DNA of 64,000 nucleotides from Atriophallophorus winterbourni. Lineage: Eukaryota; Platyhelminthes; Trematoda; Plagiorchiida; Microphallidae. How positions within the stretch are numbered: the first letter of the stretch is position 1; each line of letters opens with the position of its first letter. Under the pieces are notes generated by a model. It was not told the DNA's origin and did no database searches. It saw only the letters and a list, made by a program, of their open reading frames with translations. The stretch is from contig JACCGJ010002907.1 in NCBI GenBank assembly GCA_013407085.1, positions 1 to 64,000 of the forward strand, written 5' to 3'. Shown here piece after piece: positions 40,901-51,723 of the stretch. Made by a program: the position numbers and the translations under genes.

Positions 40901-43900
40901 AGAAACCAGCCTAGAGAAATAGATGGGGTAGCAATAACGAAATTGTGAAAATGAAAACGGATCATATGAGGGTTGGCGTACAATTGTGTAGTACTTCTTT
41001 TGCTAAATGGATTTGCCAACAATATCGAGCAGCACGTGGAAACATGCTGTAGTCTTACTACATTCATTCAGCATTACTACGGGTAAGATTTGCCACCGGT
41101 AATGAGCTGCATGCGAGTACACGCTATTTCCATTTCTCCCCTCATATCTGTCTTGGCCTGGGCAACCTGACAGTATCTTGGCCCATGTGCAGTCTGTGAC
41201 TGTGCGGCACTTTGCCTGGATCAGGCTTGTGCTTTCATACACGCTGGAGTCTCACTGCCATTTTTCTTTTCCTTATCTGTTTAGGCCCGGGCAACCTGAC
41301 AGTATCTTAGCCCACGTGCAGGTTTTGAATGTGCAGAACTTTGCATGGATCAGGCTTGTGATTTCATACATACATACATACATACGGGTAAGACAGGCTG
41401 TTTAATCTCCCGTTCTTGTTCAACTGTGCCATTGAGGACGTTATCCGGAGTGTTCTTAGTGGTTTCTTTACGGGTGGAGTTGAGCTACTTCCAGATGGGC
41501 GTGGGTGGACTTGGATTATGCTGATGACATTGCCTTACTGTGCGAGGACCCAACATTTATCCAACAGGATTTGGATATGATAGCAATGGAGTCACCGAAG
41601 TATGGGCTATTTTTTTCGCCAACAAAGTGTAAAGTGCTCCTTCATGACCGTTAAGGTGAACTGCCAAATTTTGCAGAAAATGATCTTGTTATCGATTGGG
41701 TTGGCCACTTCAACTACCTAGGAAGTCTGGTGGTTGCTGGGGGTTGGATAGAGAAGAAAATCACGTTCAGAATTGCTATGGCCAGACTGGCATTCATTAA
41801 ACTTAAGTGCCTCTGGAAGAGACGTGATTTGAGCTTGAGTTTGAAAGGAACGATATATTCCACCTCGGTAAGGACAGTATTGCTTTACGGGAGTGAATGT
41901 TGGACAGTTCGCGCAGATGTTCGGAGGTTTTCGACCAACGGTGTTTGCGAAGGATTGCTGACATTCGGTGGCAACACCACGCTTTGAACTCTGAGGTCAG
42001 GAAGCGTCTTAGGAAGCAAAGACACTAGCCTTCAGACAGCCATTAACCTACGTCGCCTCCGCTGGTTGAGACACGTCCTGTGCATGAAACCCGAACAGTT
42101 ACCACGCGGAGCGCCATATGCATCAGCTGGTACAGACTGGAAAAAGTGGCTGGTGGTAAGCCGCTAACTTGGAAGTGGCTTGAAAAAGCTCACTTCTGGT
42201 TTAACCAAGGGTGGACGGGCCCGCTTGCCTGGATGGGGTGCAAGAGAAGGAGTGTTAGGCTCGACACATTGTATGTATGTATGTATGAAATCACAAGCCT
42301 GATCCAGGCAAAGTACCGCACAGTCAGAGACTGCACGTGGGCTGAGATACTGTCAGGTTGCCCAGGCCTAGACACATTGGCAACGAACCATCCTTATCTC
42401 TATTCCCCCTGACATTATTTTTTGATCGGTTATCAACTATAATGAAAAAAACGACGTGTGTAAACAGACAAAAAATTCACTTTTGTCTACCCGTATTGTA
42501 CATTTCATTGTTTCTGTTGAACGGCACCACATCTGTATAAGATTGACTCCGTACATACATACTTACATGTATGAAATCACAAATCTGCATACAGGCAAAT
42601 TGCCAGTCACGGACTGCGCGTTGGTTAAGGTACTATCAGGTCGCGTATGGCAAGACAAATATGAGAAAGGATGAAATGACATTTAGACTACAAGGTGACC
42701 TCGCATGCAGCTCACTACTAGTGGCAAATCCATCTAGCAACGTTAGCTGCACAGTAATAACGTAGTGCACGAGTGTACATCAGTGCATATAGACATATAA
42801 ATACATACATACAGGGGACGGGTACTTTGACATAACCAAACGTCCCGCTAAGCAAAGTGAAAAATGTTTAGCTAAAGCGATTTACTCGGGGCGTGGCTCA
42901 CATTTCAAACGTGAACCAACGACGTGTGCAGACAGGATGTGGAACAGACAAAAATGATATCACCGAAAGAGAGAACGTTGAAATTGATTATTGTTGTCGA
43001 CAACATGAGTTAAAATTTACCAGGACTAACAATTTGAAATGCGTGATAACGTGCGTTATAACAATATTCGAAAATAGCAAATTTTATGTCGATTGATGCT
43101 GCAGTTGAAATCAGCAGTCGTGAAATGCATTGGCTGATAAACCGTAGAGAACAAATACACAGTATTTGAAAATATTCGAGACCGATCGGGTGTCAATATT
43201 CATGAAAATAAAGTTTGCAATGAATCGGTTATAGTACATTTTTGGTAACGTTTCGCTTCTGAACACAGAAGCTTCGTCACGGTGTCGGTACGGACACTGT
43301 TCAGGTTTAAATGGCATTTTCTTGATCAATCCTGAGTTCACTACGCTAGACGGGAGATCAAGGCAATTGATCACACCCCTTAAATGCTGTGTTAATCTCT
43401 AAATTGTTTATTTAGTGTGCAGGTTCGAACAGCGTCCGCTACAGCGGATTAACGTGCATAACACCTAATGTGCACATGGATTACGTAATCAGTGTGTCAA
43501 CGGACGGTGTTCGCACCTGCACACTAAAAAAACAATGCAAACAATATGTGTTAGTCAACGGTATATAGAAAGTATACAACAAACAATCATGACAACAGGA
43601 TTTAGGGGGTGATCAATTATCTTGATCTGCCCCGTCTAGCATAGAGAACTCAGGATTGGTCTAGAAAATGCCATTCAAACCTGAACACTGTTCGTACCGA
43701 CACCCTTGGTGTGACTAAGCTTCTGTCTTCAAATACACAGTAACTCAGCAAGCAGCCCTTTACGATTCATGAAGGGAAGATGAAACATACTCTTTCATTT
43801 TCGGACCGGCAAATTCCTCCTTGCAAATTCGAGTGATAAGCTGATTCTCATGCGCGAGGCGTTCACGTTTGATATGTAAATCGAAGGCGTACGAAAAAGG

Positions 43901-46900
43901 ACGTTGTCCGAAATTGGTCGTAATTCGGACACCTCGGCCGTGGAGACCGACTGCAGGATACAAACGAGTTCCAGAATTTGCCTGCAAGAAAAAGAGAGAA
44001 CGGGGGAGTTTCATGTATATCCTGGAAGATGCAGCTCTCAGAGGTGCGCGGTTTTAGAATAACGGTGAACCATGTGGCATTCTAATAAACTGTATACGAA
44101 AGATAATTTTAGGTTTAGAAGACAAAAAGTGAACGCAATGAATCGAATTTCCCGGTGCGATCTGGTATTAATTTTGTATTGCAGTCGCACCTTTGAACAG
44201 ATTGACAGCGAACAGATTGACAAATAGCGTTTTACGTCATTACTATATTAGCGCAAGTACCTACAATCTAATTGTCTGGATTGGTAGTTCGTATGTTCGA
44301 CGATAACAGTACTTTTCTGAAAACGGAAGCAAATATAAAAAATCGGAATGATAAGCTATGCTTGATGTTCACAGTCCGTTAGAAAGCCCGGCGGATTTAT
44401 AAACGTTTGACAAGGATCATGTTAGATATTATAGGTCAGGGTATGAACCTCGTTTGTGCTGGATGTAAACTGTTAAACGAAAAATAAACGTTTAGCATAC
44501 AAGCAATCTAAATGGTAATAACATGAATAGTGTATAAGCTGCGAAACTATTGACGAAATTCGAGGGGTATCCGGTTTGGAAGAGAAAACAGACTAATGTT
44601 AAGCTTCGTTTAGAATTTAGGAGTTTCAGGGTTAGGAGAGGATAGAAAGAAATAACTATTAAATTGAAATGCTAACTTCGTTTCGTGGATGGACGAAACC
44701 GTGAAACGGAAAACAACAAACCTTCATCCATACATTTAATAACCTCGAAATTAATTTTGATAACTTTAGCTGAAATGCGGATACAAATCAGTCATACTCC
44801 AATCTAAATCGTTGAACGTAGACAAATTGTGCTACCTAGTGAGGAGTATGTATGTATGAAAGCAAAAGCATGATCCAGGCAAAGTGCAGCACAGTCAAAG
44901 GCTGCACGTGGGCTAAGATACTGTCAGATTGCCCAGGCCTAGACAGATATGAGGGGGAAATAGAAATAGTGGTGATACTCCAGCGTGTTTCGGCATGCAG
45001 CTCATTACCGTTGGCCAATCAATTTAGCACGATTGCACATCCGTGCATGAGGAACATGTCTAGAGTATGGTCGTGCGTTGGTCTGGTGAAGCTCTTGATG
45101 TGATTTGATAGAAAGCCCAAGAAGTTCAAATGGCAAGGCAATATAGCCGGTCCATTCTTGAATTGATCTGGCTCCAGACCCAAGATCCATGATGATTATG
45201 ACGACGTAAAACGAAATTCTAGTTTTATTTCCGTGCTAGAATTGTGGTCAAAATCTCGAAGACTAGACATTCTCGTTACGAAAAATGGAGTGAAACTGTC
45301 TGATTTGATTCATGTAACGTTATTAAAAGGAGAAATCTTGGTATCCTGAAATACTGAAAAAATGATACAAACTCACGGGGATTTTTCCCTCGAACGCCTT
45401 TCCTAAGAATACTCCATTTCTCGTAAAGAAAAGACTTCGAGAAAGAAAATCAACACCACATCCCAAGGTGTCAGTTTCTACTGACCGGGGCCCAAACTTG
45501 ACACCAGACCCGCCGGACCAATGGTAAAGAGAACCATCGCTGTGAAAACCGTACGAAGTATGTTCCAAACCTATGGGTAATGAAAATACAATTTTCGATT
45601 TATGTTGTTAAAAGTACAATTGATAACCACGATACCAATAACTAAATATTTACAATATGAAAGCACAAACCTGATCCAGGCAAAGTACCGCACAGTCAGA
45701 GACTGCATGTGGGCTAAAATACTGTCAAGTTGCCGAGGCCTAGACAGATATGAGGGGGAATAGAAATGGCAGTGAGACTCCAGCGTGTTTCAGCATGCAG
45801 CTCACAACCATTGGACAATCAATTTAGCACGATGTTAGCCGCACAGCACAGAAATGCTGCACGATTACACATCCGTGTACAAACCTACATACATATCATC
45901 ATGAAGCTCTAATTTTGATCCTTAAAGAACGAAATGTGTATGGAACCAAGGAACGAAATGTCAGTTTTAGATGCTGTTCAACTAAGGGATTTGATTTGTA
46001 TGTATCGAATCACAGGCCTGATTCATGTTATGTGCCTGGTAGTGAGCTGTTTGCGAAAACACGCTGGAATTTCATTGCCATTTCCATTTTATTTTCGTTT
46101 CCCATATCTATCTAGACTGGGCAACCTACATTATTTTAGCCCACGTGCAGTTTATGACTATGCAGCACTTTGCGTGGATCTGGCTTGCGTTTCCATACAT
46201 ACAGGGATAGAAAGTGATAATAATAGAAATGGCAGTATGACTACAGCGTATTTTTCGAATGCAGCACGCTATCGGTCGCAAATCAATCTAACACCAAATC
46301 AGCTGCACGGCACAAAAGTACTGCACAACAACACCCGTAAATTAACGAATTTTAGTTGCTCTGTACAAATGAGCAAAGTCGTACTTTAGTGCCACCTACC
46401 TGGATCGACAAAAATTGGAAAATTATTCAAATAATAATAAACCCATTATTTACAGGCATCGCTATCTGGCGAGCACCCTAGATTATTAATCGATAACGGT
46501 GTATGGCACACCATCAGATCCCGTAAGCATCCTTGCAATGACAATGAGGCTGCTACCAGTTATTTGTAGATAAATGATAAACGTACGGTGACAATAGTTG
46601 CATCAAGAATAAGGTTAATTTTCAATTTTCAGATGTCACAATATGTAAGTCAAACTTACGTTAAGACTAGTACTTCTGAGTTGAACATGCAAAATAATGC
46701 TACATTGATTTGCTACCAGACAGTCTGACAGTATCCCCGTCCATTGGCATACGGCTTGACGACACTTTGCCTGACACCAGCCTGCTACAAACATCTATAC
46801 CAGAGAGCACAGGGTTCTTTGATTTAATTGTAGATTATCATTAACAGTTAGTGGACACACTGGGAAAGTCATCAGCTTGAAGCCAAATAAGGTGCTGAAC

Positions 46901-47823
46901 ACCGCATTTGGACTGACATATTGACAAGTTTAACATGTCAGGCAGCTATAAGTGATAAACGACTTGAAATTGTAGCGTATTTATTGTATGACTGGTTGCA
47001 TGGGAAAGCACTGCACAAATGTACAACAGTAAATATAAACTGATCAGTTTTGTGCTGAATTTTAGTTGCCTGAAAGATACTTGATATGAGAAACAAGAAC
47101 TGGGCAAGAGTTACTTTGCAATAAGTATGCCGAAATATTCTAATGTACGGTTTTCACGGTTAAAATGAAAATAAAAAATAATCTTGAGCTACTGCATTGG
47201 ATATTTTGACTCAACATGAACCGACAGTGGATTTTCGAAACGTAAATCTCATTATTTATTTTTGTAATTTCCTATCCAGTGGTTGAATCATGCATCACAT
47301 ATACCACTTCGTTCTAAAACGGATGGTGACCACCAGCACTACGGGTCAGAAAAGCCTGATAAGAAAATGCAATCGATAAGCTACTTACCAACATGTTTCG
47401 TCAAGCTCGAAGTTTTCTGTTGTACTCCAATAGAAAGTGACCACCTGAGTTAGAATTAGAGGAAGCACAGAAGCATACCCATTGCTGCCTTTGGATGAAA
47501 TTGTAATTTCAAAATAATAAATTCCAGTGGTCAAAGGAATAGGAACATCTGCCCTTACAGTTCCTGGATCTTGACTAACGTTGGGGGCTAAATTATGCAA
47601 TGATAGTGGTAAGAACGAATTTACCATGTCGATCCGTGAACCCACCGACGTAGGAAACGGTTAAACAGAAATGTGAAAGCTTAAGTGATCGAGAACGATC
47701 CTTGTTGTTCCAGCATTTCGGTAGTCTATGATATCCAGGTTCCTCGGGGTTCGATTTGTAAATTTCTGAACAATAAACCTCGATATCGCGTTGAAGCTTG
47801 TCAATCTCCTTAGCGACCGCCAT
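31981..47823 (-). CDS. RANBP9: Ran-binding protein 9/10 homologue (SPRY-LisH-CTLH-CRA)
   Basis: Ten exons: 47823-47625, 47587-47479, 47444-47389, 45570-45377, 43981-43791, 40910-40451, 39393-39214, 36713-36306, 36195-36078, 33050-31981. Phases close and give 994 aa. The ATG follows an in-frame TGA 24 nt upstream. SPRY spans about 30-225 (GIYYFEI, HTSYGFHSDG, YPAVGL, NFGQRPF); LisH about 251-283 (YLVHHGYVATAQCFSRW); CTLH about 355-403 (LYPQVLERCPELLIQLRCRQ); CRA about 565-690, including SLLAYSSP, NSAVL and AHDLPVQP. The family scaffolds the CTLH/GID E3 ligase. Two oddities: a Ser-rich insert of about 75 residues between LisH and CTLH, and about 300 residues after CRA with long Asp/Glu runs, where the human protein ends soon after CRA. 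Introns 1 and 2 are only 37 and 34 nt. Paralogue (9 or 10) cannot be decided. Confidence 0.92.
33497..33580 (-). repeat. S1 repeat, degenerate copy
   Basis: Diverged remnant with GCCTGGTTCCATGC, AAAATGCCGCACAA and TGGGCTAAGATGCCGTCAG in the family order. RANBP9/10 intron 9. Confidence 0.55.
34200..35400 (+). mobile_element. RTE-like LINE fragment split by an S3-containing insert
   Basis: 34225-34572 encodes SLAYLGSFISAGG, DEISHRVRKVGAAFANLRHL and LLYGCETWSI, the post-RT blocks of RTE elements. 35072-35326 resumes with LASLRWFGHVLRM and RPVHDLARW from the C-terminus. Between them lies about 490 bp that carries the S3 repeat. Antisense in RANBP9/10 intron 9; pseudogene. Confidence 0.75.
34805..34960 (+). 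repeat. S3 dispersed repeat, copy 3
   Basis: Contains GGCGCTAGTCACTCGCCTTC, GCCCCGTCTCCTGTTGATAG and AAGCAGTTCCGCCGGGCTCG and CTTGGTTGTC, matching the copies at 23255 and 29015. Confidence 0.55.
35585..35810 (-). repeat. S1 repeat, near full length
   Basis: From GTATGAAATCACAAGCC to CACTGTACATCCGTG on the + strand, with a small deletion around the GCCCAGGCCTAG block. RANBP9/10 intron 9. Confidence 0.7.
37148..38800 (-). mobile_element. RTE-like LINE fragment with internal deletion
   Basis: On the - strand, 38800-38230 carries decayed endonuclease and linker sequence (GPNRPYHHKCSLEW). 38110-37600 carries the RT entry (SVPPSWGESVIIFIFKKGVR, then PHGISLTPITRLLASI). At about 37590 the sequence jumps directly to the 3' region shared with 29695-30160, so most of RT is deleted. 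An S1 copy is nested at 38120-38217. RANBP9/10 intron 7, in the sense of the gene. Confidence 0.75.
38120..38217 (+). repeat. S1 repeat, truncated copy nested in RTE
   Basis: About 97 bp ending in CTTCATACCATACC, keeping only the tailed end. It interrupts the RTE fragment at 37148-38800, so it inserted later than that element. Confidence 0.7.
38881..39125 (-). repeat. S1 repeat, near full length
   Basis: From GGTATGAAATCACAAGCC to ACGATTGTACATCCATG on the + strand; all family blocks are present. RANBP9/10 intron 7, 89 bp from exon 7. Confidence 0.75.
39905..40085 (+). repeat. S1 repeat, 5'-truncated copy
   Basis: Runs from GTAGTGAGCGGCACGCTG to GCTTTCATACATACAG; the distal block with AATCAATTTAGCACG is missing. 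RANBP9/10 intron 6. Confidence 0.75.
41070..41386 (+). repeat. Two S1 repeats in tandem
   Basis: The first copy (41070-41241) ends in GTGCTTTCATAC and is followed at once by a second, shorter copy (41242-41386) ending in CATACATACATACATAC. The two are truncated at different points on the left, but share the tailed end. RANBP9/10 intron 5. Confidence 0.75.
41395..42262 (+). mobile_element. RTE-like LINE fragment, RT palm to C-terminus
   Basis: Frames give DLDYADDIALLCEDP (the RT catalytic FADD-type box, 41510-41555), then FNYLGSLVVAGG and LLYGSECWTVRAD (41705-41920), and the C-terminal GKPLTWKWLEKAHFWF block near 42150-42200. Stops and frameshifts occur. Antisense in RANBP9/10 intron 5; pseudogene. 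Confidence 0.75.
42266..42372 (-). repeat. S1 repeat, truncated copy after RTE fragment
   Basis: Begins with (TATG)n on the + strand and stops after GCCCAGGCCTAGACAC. It directly adjoins the RTE C-terminus. Confidence 0.75.
42555..42800 (-). repeat. S1 repeat, diverged near full-length copy
   Basis: Starts with TACATACTTACATGTATG and ends near GTGTACATCAGTGC on the + strand; all blocks recognisable but mutated. RANBP9/10 intron 5. Confidence 0.7.
43255..43735. mobile_element. Foldback (long inverted repeat) element, MITE-like
   Basis: The left arm (about 43261-43475) and the right arm (about 43480-43732) are imperfect reverse complements. GACACTGTTCAGGTTTAAAT pairs with ATTCAAACCTGAACACTGTT, and ATCAATCCTGAGTTC pairs with GAACTCAGGATTGG. 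CTAGACGGG and TGATCACACCCC also have partners, and TTTAGTGTGCAGGTTCGAAC pairs with GTTCGCACCTGCACACTAAA nearer the centre. No coding frame. It lies 56 bp from the exon 5 donor in RANBP9/10 intron 5. A non-autonomous DNA transposon is the simplest reading; the target duplication was not resolved. Confidence 0.75.
44845..45060 (-). repeat. S1 repeat, near full length
   Basis: From GTATGTATGAAAGCAAAAGC to GATTGCACATCCGTGCATG on the + strand, lacking part of the GTTAGCCGCACAGC block. RANBP9/10 intron 4. Confidence 0.75.
45655..45895 (-). repeat. S1 repeat, near full length
   Basis: From ATATGAAAGCACAAACC to ATTACACATCCGTGTAC on the + strand; one of the most complete copies. RANBP9/10 intron 3, 85 bp from exon 4. 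Confidence 0.78.
45999..46330. repeat. S1 repeats in inverted arrangement
   Basis: 46035-46205 is a copy in + sense ending in TTTCCATACATACAG. It is followed directly by 46206-46330, the distal half of the family in the opposite sense. A short start of a third piece (ATCACAGGCCTGATTCATG) lies at 46009. The set forms a partial inverted repeat. Confidence 0.65.
46720..46800 (+). repeat. S1 repeat, degenerate copy
   Basis: CTGACAGTATCCCCGTCC, CGACACTTTGCCTGACACC and AGCCTGCTACAAACATC recall the tailed end of the family. Confidence 0.5.
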
Positions 47824-49450
47824 TTTGAACGACAGCTGATCGCATCAAAATGCGCCCGTATTTAGCCTAATAACGCGGGTATTTAAAACAAGATATAGTT
47901 TGCAATAAAGAAAAACGGGTATATCTTCTCAACACTCCAAACAATTCATCATTCATACTCCCACTATTTACGTAGTTAAAATCCGTTTGCTATTAGTTCC
48001 ATCTACGTATTGATTAAGATTCACGGCTTACACATATTTATTTTTCGTTTAATAGACACAGAAATGTAAGTGTACACTGCGCTAATCGAGGGTCCAGAAT
48101 TTCTCTAGGTGAAATGCTACTGAGTTCCACCCACTATTACCAACATTAGTTCAATTTGTCTGATTGTATCCTCATCGTATGTGTCAGGCGAAGATATTCC
48201 TAGAGATATCCTGTCTGTGGTTTGAGAGTTAGGTTCTTCTGGGTTAGACTTGTAGCAATTTGTAGATTTGTAGTGGGCCAAAAATTAAGTCTGCGTGCGA
48301 TACTCCATGCGGGAATTGTGATTAACGGATCATCCAACATTTTAGCGCATTATGCGCCTTGGAGTCCATCTCTAGGACATTCCTGTGTGGATTGGACTTC
48401 ACTGGATCTTCCTTTGGACATTTGCTCGTTTCGTATTTTAGTGAGTTCATTCCATTTTTGTTGTATTGTGTAGTGCAGCTATAATTTTTTGGTCCACTAC
48501 AGATTCCTTCCTTCTGTTTACAATTTGTATTCATTGTTGTATCAAAAATCGACAATGTATACTTTTCAAAGTTTTTTATCTATTCCGTTAGTGTTAGTCG
48601 TCTGCTTGAACAATTAGCATTTTTACTGGTTAACATAATGTGGACTTATGTGGATACTGATAATAAACAGAGCGGATTCATTTTGACAAGGGTGAGACAA
48701 TATAACTTATTTAGTACTTTGTTGACTATCTGTTTCGAAATTCTGTTCTGGTGAACCAAAATAGAATATTTGCAGCCAGGATTATTGTGAACATTGTTAA
48801 AATGAGATTCTGCTTGATATTTTCTTTTTTTCAATTACGTCAATGATTAACTGTTATTTTATATCTTTTCCGCTGTGAACTTTACGCATACTTTATTTTC
48901 AAAAATGATTTTGTCGACAGTGACTGTACCATGAAATGTGTATCTCCATATTTCGATTCCTAATTTCATATACACAAATCACTTAATTGATCCGAAAGTT
49001 TCAAATATACATTTTGTCTGCATCGAATCCTGGCAAATATTCAGCGGTCATTTATTAACCATTTCCGGTCACGGAATTAGTATAACTCTCTGAACGCACG
49101 TAACTCCAAGAAAAAGTCCTAATGGATATGGAACCTACAGCAGATCTACCACTACTGCAGACGCTTAGGAGACGCCGCGCAAAAATTCTAGGCCTGATGC
49201 AATTACTAGCCAGCCAGTATTGGAGATGAATTCAGTTGGTCCCAACCTGAATACCCATCTCGGCTGCTCGAAAGAAATACCAAGCTAAGACTTCTGGTCG
49301 ACATTGGTTCACAGCATAGCCTTATAGTCCTTTTCGCTAGAGTTACCTTTCAGGCAACTAGCAAAAACAAATGAGCTAGATATATTAAAAAAATCAATCT
49401 TTGGTTATCATGTCTGTGACAGTTTCTAGTCGTTTTTCTAATCTTTAACC
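47824..49450. other. RANBP9/10 upstream region: no gene recognised
   Basis: Presumed promoter and 5' UTR of RANBP9/10 on the left; the rest is AT-rich and without a supportable feature. Confidence 0.4.
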
Positions 49451-49454
49451 TTCT

Positions 49455-49560
49455 GAAACCAGTTCAGTTCAGACAAGTTCAGTTTGCGCAGGACAGTATG
49501 TGGCTAACTAGCCAATCGATCGTTTAGAAATTCTTTCGTTGGAAAGCTGCAGAGAAGCAA
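49455..49560 (-). repeat. S2 short repeat, copy 3
   Basis: The reverse complement reproduces CTCTGCAGCTTTCCAACGAA, CGATTGGCTAGTTAGCCACA and TACTGTCCTGCGCAAACTGA of copy 6225-6350, with an AACTG-type tail. Confidence 0.6.
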
Positions 49561-49779
49561 CAACCACTGCCAAAACATTATTTCTTTTTGTCTATTCGGA
49601 ATCTTCGACGATCACGAAGCCAAAAGATTATGTGGGTTGTATTTATGGAGAACCGCGTTACAAACGATGCTGGAAAAAAGCAGGTTCTCTTCACCAACTA
49701 GGTGAGAGGTCAGCTGAAGTAAAATAGATAAATAAAAGTAGAATAAAAAAACAAAAAACAGGGAACACTAGCCTGATTT

Positions 49780-51250
49780 ACGGGATAACGCTACGGTGAA
49801 CTCCCTAAGCTTGTATAGCAATTAGGGAGAATATCCATGAAAAACTTACCCCAGTTGCGGTCCACACCTTGCTTAAAACTCAAGATGTTACTGCAGGATA
49901 TAAGTTCTTCTGAAAGAATGTTCCATAAGTTTACAACCCTAGGGCTGAAAAATTGTTTCCGGAAGTCTAGCCGAGCTCGTTTTTTCAGCAATTTTAAGTG
50001 AATGGCCCTGGGTGCCCAGCACAGGGCTTAAGGTACAGAAGTCGTTCATTGGCACGCCACTCAAACCCTTCGAGACCTTAAAGGTTTTATTAAGTCACCT
50101 GTTAAACGACGGCGCCTTGGGAGAATAGATCGAGAGTCATCAGGCGCGCAGCCTACGGTTTCTCTCGCTGACCCTCAATCATGCGAGTTGCGAGGCGCTG
50201 TGCGCTTTTAAGTCGAAGGATGTCCTTTTTGTAGTGAGGACACTACGCCTGTGGTACAATATTCGAGATGCGACCGAAATAATGCCTTGTAAAATGGCAG
50301 AATACACCGGGACCTCTGCTTGATAGCACTGATTTCAGCCGAAAAATTACCTTGCGTGCACGCTGAGTCGCACATTAGGCTTTCCACTGGAAGTCGGCCC
50401 TAACCAGTACTTCCAAATCCTTAACGCACTGTGCGGCGTTAACACAGAGTGAATTTCCCCACACCTGGACCTAAATCTCATCACTCAATACTGATAAGAG
50501 TTTGCTCTTATTAAGGTCCCATTGGTATGACCAGTATCTGACGCGTTCAAGGTCGTGCATCGAGGTATCTTTATCCATTGATCCGATGAACTTCACATCA
50601 TCTGCAAATATGAAGAATGGACAGTTCAAAGCTGACGACAAATCATCGATGAAAATTAGGAATAGAAGAGGACCGAGTACCGAACCTTGAGGGACCCCAC
50701 TGATATCGCCGGATTGGCTAAACAACGTGGATGCAACCCGAACTGTGAATGTCCTACCTGTAAGGAATGCTTTCATTTAAGCAAATAGACTACCTTGTAT
50801 GCCTTTTCCTGCTAGCTTAATTTCAAGAAGTCACTGAGTTATGGAATCTAAGTTGAAGGCTTCGACTGGCTTTCCTTCGTCCAGCACTTTTAGTTGCAGT
50901 ATCGAGAAAACTAAGATGGTTAGTCAGACAGGATCTACCATTAAGTAATCCATGTTGAGTTACACTTAACAGAGAATGCCAACTAAGATGCTGACAGATT
51001 TTTCCACGCAATAGTTTTTCTAGTACTTATGAGACGATGCTAATCAGGCTGACAGGTCTATATTACCCAACATTTAACCTGCAACAACCCTTCTTCATTG
51101 GCACAACTATGGCTTCCTTCCACTTACTGGGAACGACTCTCAGTTGCAGGCGTAAATTAAAGAGATGCCTAAACGGTTCGGTAAGCACTGATGCAACATT
51201 TTTAAACATACTATTAATGAAGTTCTGTCAAAATTTTACCTCGTTGTGTA
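49780..51250 (-). mobile_element. CR1-like LINE fragment, ORF2 RT half
   Basis: On the - strand the order is: RT entry near 51200-51060 (VVPSKWKEAIVVP), YRPVSLISIVS, then 51011-50823 (QHGLLNGRSCLTNHL), and 50776-50471 (GVPQGSVLGPLLFLIFIDDL and FIFADDVKFIGS, the catalytic FADD box). The tail at 49991-49791 reads FFSPRVVNLWNILSEEL. It is closest in wording to the copy at 4086-5975. Stops and frameshifts; no ORF1 or endonuclease. Confidence 0.8.
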
Positions 51251-51723
51251 CGTCAACCGACTAATCCTGATTGTGCAGACGTAGTTTCCGTGTGCGAACG
51301 TATTTTTCGGCACTCTGACAAGTTGGACTTCGTTGTATCTTTACGGACTTATACCATTTAAAAAATTCCGAGTATCACTCAACGATATTTACGGGTTTCA
51401 TACTTTTCAAATGTGCAAGTCAGCTTACAGCAAAGTTACCAGTTTGATGGAAAAAGAACATTTTGTTCATGCGCACAAAGTTTTTTCCCAGCACTGACTA
51501 TCCTGCGGATTTTGCAATCATTAGGAAGACCACATTGAGCTACGAGTTTCGATACTTTATTTCGTGTTTTATTTTCTGTGGTTCACGAATTATCGCGGGT
51601 TAACTGTTTAATGCTGAAATCTCGCCAACGAACACAATCAATTCACTGAACGGACAAAACACACATTATCGATCGGCCAGCGAGCCCTATGCAACCCACA
51701 AACATGTGCGAAGGTGTCGCTAG

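Noticed and set aside
47385..47645. Unspliced 86-codon frame in the SPRY region
   Set aside because: It starts inside intron 1 and reads through intron 2; the spliced model gives a SPRY sequence of the expected length.
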